Shown piece after piece: positions 58,408-64,000 of a stretch of 64,000 bases of DNA (the first letter of the stretch is position 1; every line of letters begins with the position of its first letter). The stretch is from contig JBGPOS010000004.1 of the NCBI GenBank assembly GCA_041488155.1, positions 24,897 through 88,896 on the forward strand, in the 5' to 3' direction. The notes under the pieces were generated by a model, which saw only the letters and a list, made by a program, of their open reading frames with translations, had not been told where the DNA came from and searched no databases. The DNA is from JBGPOS01 sp041488155 (lineage in GTDB: Bacteria > Chloroflexota > Dehalococcoidia > Tepidiformales > Tepidiformaceae). Made by a program: the position numbers and the translations under genes.

Positions 58408-59679
58408 CTACCGCGCCAGCGTGTTCTTGAAGACTTCGCCGTTCTTCATGATCACCCGGATGTTGTGCTGGAAGTCTTCGAGAAGGGAGACGTCATCGAG
58501 CGGGTTACCGTCCACGACGATCAGGTCTGCCAGCCACCCTTCGCGTACCTCGCCGAAATTCCCATAGGGGTTGAGGGGGCCGCACATGCGGACGATCTCG
58601 GCGGACTCGGAAGTCGCCTGGCGGAGGATCTCCGCGTTCGAGAAGTGCGGCTTCCGGAGCGTGAACTCCCTGCTGACCTGGTGCTGAGCGCCGGCGATCA
58701 GGTCGGTGCTGTAGCCCACCTTCACGCCGCACGCGCGGATCTTTTCGAACAAAGCGCCAAGGCTCTCCAGCACTTGTTGGTTCTTCCGCGCGTTCGTCTC
58801 AGTGAGCCCCATCTCCGAAGCGGTCTCGCCCATCGCCACATAGGTCACGAGCTGGCTGACGATCGGGATGCCCTCACGTCCGCAGCGTTCGACCACCCTC
58901 TCCGTCAGCAGGTGGCCGTGCTCGATGCAGCGCACGCCCGAATCGAGGCAGCGGATCGCCGAACGGTCATGGTAGAGATGGGCACTGACGTACGTCCCCC
59001 AATCCTCGGCCACTTCGACCGCCGCCCGGATCTCCTCTGGCCTGAACTGCGTCGTGTGGATCGGATCGGAAAGCGATGCCACCCCTCCACCGGCCATGAT
59101 CTTCAGCTGCGTCGCGCCCAGCCGAAGGTTCTCCCGCGCGGCTCTCCGGACTTCGTCCGGCCCGTCCACGAGAAAACTTATCCCGCCCTGAGAAACGTCG
59201 CCACAGCAGCCCTGCAACTGCGGATGCTGGATCCCCGCGGCGCGCAAATCGCCGTGTCCACTCGTCTGCGATAGGAAGCTGCCTCCGGGGTAAAGACGTG
59301 GGCCTCTGACCATTCCGCGGTCACAGGCCCGGGCGACGTCGCCGGTGCAACCTCCACCGGTCTCGCGGATGGTCGTGAAACCATGCTCGAGGTACATCTC
59401 CAGCGTCTTGGCAAGCGCCATCCCGCGGACCCATGGAGATGACGCACCGGGCATTCGCCAAGGGATGTTCAACGTCGGGTGCGTGTGCAGGTCGATGAGG
59501 CCGGGCATGAGTGTGCGATTGCCGCAGTCCAGCGTCGCTGCAGGTTCGTCGACGCGCACGCCCGGAGCCGTGATCGCCGCGATCGTGTCGCCCTCGACCA
59601 CCACATCAACTGGACCGGCGAGCGATTCGGCCCTTCCGTCGAAGACGCGCGCCCCACGAAAGACAATCCTGTCGGGCAC
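58408..59679 (-). CDS. Amidohydrolase-family metal hydrolase (copy 1)
   Basis: 423 aa, GTG start. Metal motifs: LMPGLIDLHTHPTLNI, a Lys in ATQLKIMAGGGVAS, VSAHLYHD, RCIEHGHLL and VGYSTDLIAG. It closely resembles the next upstream gene, with GPDEVRRAARENLRLGATQLK against GPEEARRVAREILRAGADQIK. This group includes Xaa-Pro dipeptidase-like and isoaspartyl-type imidazolonepropionase relatives. Substrate unknown. Confidence 0.88.
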   Translation of the reverse strand: MPDRIVFRGARVFDGRAESLAGPVDVVVEGDTIAAITAPGVRVDEPAATLDCGNRTLMPGLIDLHTHPTLNIPWRMPGASSPWVRGMALAKTLEMYLEHGFTTIRETGGGCTGDVARACDRGMVRGPRLYPGGSFLSQTSGHGDLRAAGIQHPQLQGCCGDVSQGGISFLVDGPDEVRRAARENLRLGATQLKIMAGGGVASLSDPIHTTQFRPEEIRAAVEVAEDWGTYVSAHLYHDRSAIRCLDSGVRCIEHGHLLTERVVERCGREGIPIVSQLVTYVAMGETASEMGLTETNARKNQQVLESLGALFEKIRACGVKVGYSTDLIAGAQHQVSREFTLRKPHFSNAEILRQATSESAEIVRMCGPLNPYGNFGEVREGWLADLIVVDGNPLDDVSLLEDFQHNIRVIMKNGEVFKNTLAR

Positions 59680-59741
59680 CTTGAACCCCCTGGCCGCTCG
59701 ATCGACGGTCGCGGCGACTCACTCTACTGCGTCGATCGGTC

Positions 59742-60992
59742 TCAGACCCAGGCCGCTACTTTCGACTCAAGCCCTTCTTTGAACACCTGTCCGTCCTTCA
59801 TGACTAGTGTCAGCTTCGATTGGTCCTGCAACACGCGGATGTCGGCCAGGGGGTCGCCGTCGACGGCGAGCAGGTCGGCTCGCTTGCCCGGCTCAATCGT
59901 CCCTGTGAGGGCGCCGATGCGGGCGCACTCGGCGGCGGTCTTCGTCGTTGCCACGATCGCCTCCATGGGCGTCATCCCGTTCTGCACCATGAGCTCGAGC
60001 TCCTCGGCGTTCGGCCCGTGGGGGCCGACCCCCATGTCGGTCCCCATCGCGATCCGGACGCCCTTCTCCACCGCCAGACGGAAGCTGTCATGGTGGTCGC
60101 GGAGCACCTCGCGCGCCTTGCGGATCGCGTACGGGGGCACGGAAGCGGGGTCCTTCTCCGCCCGCCGAATCACCCACATAGGCGCTACCAGGGTCGCCAC
60201 GAGGTAGGTCCCTCGCTTCTTCATCTCTTCCACCACCTCTTCGTTGAGGTAGATCCCATGCTCGATCGACTCGATCCCGCCGAGCACGGCGTTCTTGATC
60301 CCCTGGGTCGCCTGGGCGTGGGACATCACGGTCTTGCCCGCGGCGTGCGCCTCATAGACGATCGCCGCGATCTCCTCCGGCGTGAACCCCGTGGCGCCAG
60401 GCTCGTCGTTGGGCGACATCACACCGCCCGAAGTCATCACCTTTATTTGGTCGGCCCCGGCGCGGAGGATCTCTCGTGCCACCCGCCGCGCTTCTTCGGG
60501 CCCGTCCACGACTGCGAAAGGTCGCTCGGCGTCGCCGACGCGGATATTGGCACCGCTCGGCATCGTCGAATCGCCGTGGCCGCCGGTCTGGGACATAGCG
60601 GAAACGGCGATCCGCATTCGTGGACCGGGGAAAAGCCCTCGCTCGATCGCCATCTTCACCCCGCGCGGCGTGCCGCCGGCGTCGCGGACGCTGGTGAAGC
60701 CTGCTTCGAGGGTCGTCCGGGCGTTCACCAGCCCCTCAGCCACGGTGAAGCTCATGGGCGTCAAGAGCCGCTCCTGGATGCTCTTGGGGTTCGACATCAG
60801 GTGGACGTGGCAGTCAATCATGCCGGGCATCACCGTGAACCGGCTGGCGTCGATCACCGTCGCCTCGCGGGGCGCCTCGCCGCCCCGGTTCACCGCGACG
60901 ATCGTGTCGCCCTCGATGACGACGGCAGCGTTGCGAATCGGGTCTGCGCCCGACCCATCGATAAGCACGCCACAGCGCACAGCGGTAGTCAT
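59742..60992 (-). CDS. Amidohydrolase-family metal hydrolase (copy 2)
   Basis: 416 aa from an ATG with AGGAGG 8 nt upstream. VMPGMIDCHVHLMSNP, ADQIKVMTSGGVMSPNDEPG, VMSHAQATQGI, IESIEHGIYL and IAMGTDMGVGPHG make a complete amidohydrolase metal site with the bridging Lys. Tandem paralogue of the gene after it; the two probably act on related amides or dipeptides. Confidence 0.88.
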   Translation of the reverse strand: MTTAVRCGVLIDGSGADPIRNAAVVIEGDTIVAVNRGGEAPREATVIDASRFTVMPGMIDCHVHLMSNPKSIQERLLTPMSFTVAEGLVNARTTLEAGFTSVRDAGGTPRGVKMAIERGLFPGPRMRIAVSAMSQTGGHGDSTMPSGANIRVGDAERPFAVVDGPEEARRVAREILRAGADQIKVMTSGGVMSPNDEPGATGFTPEEIAAIVYEAHAAGKTVMSHAQATQGIKNAVLGGIESIEHGIYLNEEVVEEMKKRGTYLVATLVAPMWVIRRAEKDPASVPPYAIRKAREVLRDHHDSFRLAVEKGVRIAMGTDMGVGPHGPNAEELELMVQNGMTPMEAIVATTKTAAECARIGALTGTIEPGKRADLLAVDGDPLADIRVLQDQSKLTLVMKDGQVFKEGLESKVAAWV

Positions 60993-61070
60993 GTCTTAGC
61001 GCCTCCTGAGGCTCGTATGAGCCCATCGGGCGGGATTCTCGCCCCGGGCCGCCTCCGTGACAAGCGTGGC

Positions 61071-61616
61071 TTACGTCCACCGGCGGCCGCCACCCGGCTG
61101 GAAGCTAAGAGCTGCCACGAGGTCGATGCTCCCTTGCAGGTCAAACCGCGTGTCAACGACGACCACCGGCATGGCGAACGGTTCCACCCGGTCCTTCATC
61201 ATCTCGAACACCTCTACGCCGGCCTGGGAGAACCCATCGCGAGGGTCGGCCAGTCGCCCTCGCGCGATCTCTTCCGGGGCCGTCACGCGCACGGCAACGA
61301 AGCGAACATCGAGGCGGACCGCAAGCCGGACAAAGCGGCGGCGGTCTCTGCGCTTGAGGTTCGTCGCATCGACGATCGCATGCTGATTCCGGCCGAGAAT
61401 GACAGCCGCCCGCTGCTGAATCAGCCGGAACACTCGCCCGCTCTCGTCAGGTGAGTACGTCGGCGGCGAGGCCAGTGCGGCCCGGACTGCGTCGCTCTCC
61501 AGGTGCTCAGCCGGTAGCACTGCCGCCAGCCGACGGGCGAGCGTCGTCTTGCCCACCCCGGGAAGGCCGGAGAGCAGGACGAGAGCTGGCCGCTGCCCGA
61601 AATTGCCGCTAGTCAT
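61071..61616 (-). CDS. P-loop kinase/ATPase, zeta-toxin/PNK-like
   Basis: 181 aa. Walker A LLSGLPGVGKTTLARRL, LESDAVRAAL, AVILGRNQHAIVDATNLKRR, VRVTAPEEIARGRL and a C-terminal VVVVDTRFD. This is the AAA_33-type small kinase pattern (5'-polynucleotide kinase or sugar/antibiotic kinase relatives). No antitoxin gene is adjacent, so a toxin role is not supported. Confidence 0.82.
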   Translation of the reverse strand: MTSGNFGQRPALVLLSGLPGVGKTTLARRLAAVLPAEHLESDAVRAALASPPTYSPDESGRVFRLIQQRAAVILGRNQHAIVDATNLKRRDRRRFVRLAVRLDVRFVAVRVTAPEEIARGRLADPRDGFSQAGVEVFEMMKDRVEPFAMPVVVVDTRFDLQGSIDLVAALSFQPGGGRRWT

Positions 61617-61675
61617 TTCAGTGTGCTAGGCTTGAATGGTTCACAAGATAGGCAAAGGAAGACGCAAGAAGAAGG

Positions 61676-61942
61676 TTGCTGACCAAAGAGCGCAAAGACG
61701 AACTGGTCGGATCGTTCGCGGTGCACGAAGGCGACACAGGATCCCCCGAGGTCCAGGTCGCAGTCCTGACGGAACGAATCAAGTATCTGACGAGCCACCT
61801 GCAAGCGAACAAGCATGACTACCACACCCGGCGCGGGTTGTTGAAGCTTGTTGGGCAGCGCCGCCGTCAGCTGCGCTATCTCAATAATCGCGACGTGAAC
61901 CGCTACCGCGAACTCATCGCCAGGCTTGGCCTCCGCAAGTAG
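61676..61942 (+). CDS. rpsO: 30S ribosomal protein S15
   Basis: 88 aa, TTG start. HEGDTGSPEVQVAVLTERI, YLTSHLQANKHDYHTRRG and the end LGLRK cover the whole S15 signature. It binds the 16S rRNA central domain. Followed by pnp after a 158-nt spacer, as in many bacteria. TAGGCT at about 61627 is a possible -10. Confidence 0.97.
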   Translation: MLTKERKDELVGSFAVHEGDTGSPEVQVAVLTERIKYLTSHLQANKHDYHTRRGLLKLVGQRRRQLRYLNNRDVNRYRELIARLGLRK

Positions 61943-62100
61943 CGGCCGCATTTGTTCGTCCTACGCAGCAACCGGTCCAAGACCCACACCTTCCGCAACC
62001 TTTGCCAGCGTCCCCCAGTCAGCGGGACGTCGCAGCCCGGTAGCCCGCGGGCAGAACAAAGATTGAACCAAGGGCAGAGCAGGAACGAACAGAAAGAAGT

Positions 62101-64000
62101 ATGAAAACGTACGAACTCGAAATCGGGGGGAAGACCCTCACCATCCAACACGGCATCCTGGCCCAGCAGGCCAACGGCGCCGTCACCGTCCGCCAGGGCG
62201 ACACAGTAGTCCTCGTCACCGCCTGTATGGCAGAACCCAGGGAAGGCATCGACTTCTTCCCCCTCACGATTGACTACGAAGAGCGGCTTTACGCCGTCGG
62301 CAAGATCCCCGGTGGATTCCCGCGCCGCGAAGGCCGCGCCAGCACCGATGGCACCCTTGCTATGCGCCTCACCGATCGCCCGCTGCGCCCGCTCTTTCCC
62401 AAAGGGTTCCGCAACGAAGTCCAGATCGTCGCGACCACCCTCTCGGCCGACCGTGAATACCAGCCGGACACGCTCATTACCGTCGGCGCCAGCGCCGCCC
62501 TCATGATCAGCGACATCCCCTTCAACGGCCCCGTCAGCAGCGTCCGCGTCGTGCGCCTCGGCGGCGAGTACATCGTCAACCCGACCTTCGAACAGTCGGA
62601 CGCAGGCGACCTCGACATCATCGTTGCCGGCACCAAAGACGCCGTCGTGATGGTAGAGGCGGGGGCCAAAGAAGCGCCCGAAGACGCCATCCTCGAAGCG
62701 ATCGAAGTGGCCATGGAAGCCAACCGCGCGATCATCGCGCTGCAGGAACAGATCGCCAGCGAAGCAGCTCCCATCAAGAAGACCTACACCCCCGCTTCCG
62801 AAAACGAAGAGGCCGTCAGCGCTATTTCGAAGCACCTGAAGACCCGCATCGACGAGCTTGTGGCCACGGCCGCAAGCGAACGAAGCGACGCCAACAAGGC
62901 GATCCGCCAGGAGCTCATCGAAAAGTTCGGCGAACAATTCACGCCCGCCGTAATCGCCGACGCCCTCTACACCGTCATCAAGAAGGCCATGCGCAAGCGC
63001 ATCCTCGAAGATGGCAAGCGCGCCGACGGCCGCGAAGTGACCCAGATCCGGGACCTCGACATCCACGTCAGCGTCCTCCCACGGACCCACGGCTCCGGAC
63101 TGTTCCAGCGCGGCGAGACGCAGGTCCTGACAATCGCCACGCTCGGCGGCCTGAGCATGGCCCAGAAGCTCGACACGCTTTCGCCCCACGAGTCCAAGCG
63201 CTACATGCACCACTACAACTTCCCTCCTTATTCGGTGGGCGAAGTGCGGCCGATGCGCGGACCGGGGAGGCGAGAAATCGGCCACGGCGCCCTCGCCGAG
63301 CGCGCTCTTGAGCCCGTCCTCCCCTCCACCGACGAGTTCCCCTACGCGCTGCGCCTCGTCAGCGAAGTCATGTCCTCGAACGGCTCGACCTCGATGGCGA
63401 GCGTCTGTGGGAGCACACTCGCCCTCATGGACGCTGGCGTCCCAATCGCCGCTCCCGTGGCCGGCATCGCCATGGGCCTGATCATGGGCGACGACGGGAA
63501 CTACAAGGTACTCACCGACATCGCCGGCCAGGAAGACTTCATGGGTGACATGGACTTCAAGGTGGCCGGCACCCGCAACGGCGTCACCGCCCTCCAAATG
63601 GACATCAAGATCGGCGGCGTTTCACGCGAGCTGCTCACCACCGCGCTCGAACAGGCCCGCGAAGCCCGCGAACGCATCCTCGACCGCATGCTCGAAGTCA
63701 TCGCCGCTCCGCGCGACGAGGTCTCGGCTTACGCCCCGAAGATGTACCGCATCCAGATCAACCCCGAGTTGATCGGCACTGTCATCGGCCCCGGCGGCAA
63801 GATGATCCGCAGGATCCAGGAAGAAGCCGGCGGCGCGACCATCGATATCGAAGAGGACGGCACCGTCTTCGTGGGCGGCATCAACGAAGACGTGGCCCGC
63901 AAGGCCATCGCGATGATCGAAGGCCTCACCAAAGAGGTACGGGTCGGCGAGGTCTACACGGGCAAGGTCACGAGGCTGCTCAACTTCGGCGTCTTCGTCG
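62101..64000 (+). CDS. pnp: Polynucleotide phosphorylase, 3' end outside window
   Basis: 633 codons visible. Two RNase PH domains (about 1-140 and 310-545) with GGFPRREGRASTDGTL and RDLDIHVSVLPRTHGSGLF, then QRGETQVLT and DMDFKVAGTRNGVTALQMD, where the Asp residues of the phosphorolytic site lie. The KH domain (PEMVGTVIGPGGKMIR-like, here PELIGTVIGPGGKMIRRI) and the first strand of the S1 domain (GEVYTGKVTRLLNFGVFV) are seen before the cut. 3'-5' RNA degradation. Confidence 0.97.
   Translation, partial: MKTYELEIGGKTLTIQHGILAQQANGAVTVRQGDTVVLVTACMAEPREGIDFFPLTIDYEERLYAVGKIPGGFPRREGRASTDGTLAMRLTDRPLRPLFPKGFRNEVQIVATTLSADREYQPDTLITVGASAALMISDIPFNGPVSSVRVVRLGGEYIVNPTFEQSDAGDLDIIVAGTKDAVVMVEAGAKEAPEDAILEAIEVAMEANRAIIALQEQIASEAAPIKKTYTPASENEEAVSAISKHLKTRIDELVATAASERSDANKAIRQELIEKFGEQFTPAVIADALYTVIKKAMRKRILEDGKRADGREVTQIRDLDIHVSVLPRTHGSGLFQRGETQVLTIATLGGLSMAQKLDTLSPHESKRYMHHYNFPPYSVGEVRPMRGPGRREIGHGALAERALEPVLPSTDEFPYALRLVSEVMSSNGSTSMASVCGSTLALMDAGVPIAAPVAGIAMGLIMGDDGNYKVLTDIAGQEDFMGDMDFKVAGTRNGVTALQMDIKIGGVSRELLTTALEQAREARERILDRMLEVIAAPRDEVSAYAPKMYRIQINPELIGTVIGPGGKMIRRIQEEAGGATIDIEEDGTVFVGGINEDVARKAIAMIEGLTKEVRVGEVYTGKVTRLLNFGVFV

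Noticed and set aside
61071..61616. Zeta-type toxin of a toxin-antitoxin pair
   Set aside because: The P-loop kinase fits, but no small antitoxin gene is adjacent and similar kinases are common housekeeping enzymes.
61636..61818. A 60-aa very basic frame (MVHKIGKGRRKKKVADQ) before rpsO
   Set aside because: Overlaps rpsO in another frame and becomes Arg/Pro-rich; a leader peptide is conceivable but unsupported.
61903..63597. A 564-codon minus-strand frame opposite pnp
   Set aside because: Pure antisense of a fully conserved pnp gene; composition is not protein-like.
1..64000. tRNA, rRNA, CRISPR, insertion sequence or prophage modules
   Set aside because: I read the intergenic gaps on both strands and found no cloverleaf with a TTCRA arm, no regularly spaced repeats and no transposase or integrase gene; the recombinase-like domain at 9769-10083 is fused to GreA and lacks a catalytic part.

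Overview
The window is GC-rich bacterial chromosome, densely coded on both strands, with about 75 protein genes and no rRNA, tRNA, CRISPR array or insertion sequence that I can recognise. Frequent GTG/TTG starts, Thr-Pro-rich exported proteins, an eIF1/SUI1 homologue, a PAC2 protein, DinB-fold proteins and an XdhC gene point to Chloroflexota, perhaps a Dehalococcoidia- or Thermomicrobia-like lineage. That placement is inference from gene content, not a phylogeny.

Layout. 1-7.1 kb: envelope/glycan cluster: end of an LCP protein, a hexapeptide acyltransferase, two related GT4 glycosyltransferases and two related methyltransferases. A winged-helix/TIR-like defence-type gene with its own promoter and an SOS-box-like palindrome sits inside it, next to a glycosyltransferase 3'-end remnant. 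7.1-10.9 kb: cupredoxin lipoprotein, aquaporin, two zinc-ribbon miniproteins, and greA/rsmG transcribed divergently from a 23-bp gap. 11-19.7 kb: YIP1 and MFS membrane proteins, esterase, two-gene FAS1/MaoC-type dehydratase, cysteine desulfurase, ABC exporter, acyl-CoA synthetase. 19.9-28.7 kb: glyA, xdhC, PAC2-unknown-SUI1 operon, a four-gene ABC ATPase/permease operon, cvpA, Trm112. 28.7-38.6 kb: folate genes (folK, folP, metF, folC) mixed with a JAMM protease, an inositol-phosphatase-type enzyme, an M23 peptidase, an orphan Tat lipoprotein and a DsbA/FrnE-like gene with an in-frame UGA at its first active-site cysteine. 38.5-46.2 kb: PPOX, ChrB-like, CoA transferase, HNH nuclease, csoR divergent from trxA-trxB, FmdB, DinB, CitE-like, sulfatase. 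46.2-61.6 kb: glycerate kinase, small lipoproteins, enoyl-CoA hydratase/thioesterase, peptidases (S9, M17), PAP2, SolA-type oxidase, two amidohydrolases, a P-loop kinase. 61.7-64 kb: rpsO and pnp, the latter cut by the window end.

The most notable points are: (1) the DsbA/FrnE-like gene reads DYV-UGA-PWCY where the family has DxxCPWCY, with a hairpin downstream that fits the loose bacterial SECIS consensus, so it is probably a selenoprotein; (2) the TIR-like gene has a consensus promoter and an adjacent GAAC-N4-GTTC palindrome, suggesting damage-inducible control; (3) at least fifteen genes have a TANNNT box 6-9 nt before the start codon and no Shine-Dalgarno, implying widespread leaderless transcription; (4) trxA-trxB appear controlled by a CsoR-type repressor through an operator inside a TTGACA-N17-TATGCT promoter; (5) the GreA homologue carries an extra N-terminal domain resembling the core-binding domain of tyrosine recombinases. 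All functions are read from sequence motifs by eye; no database search was run.
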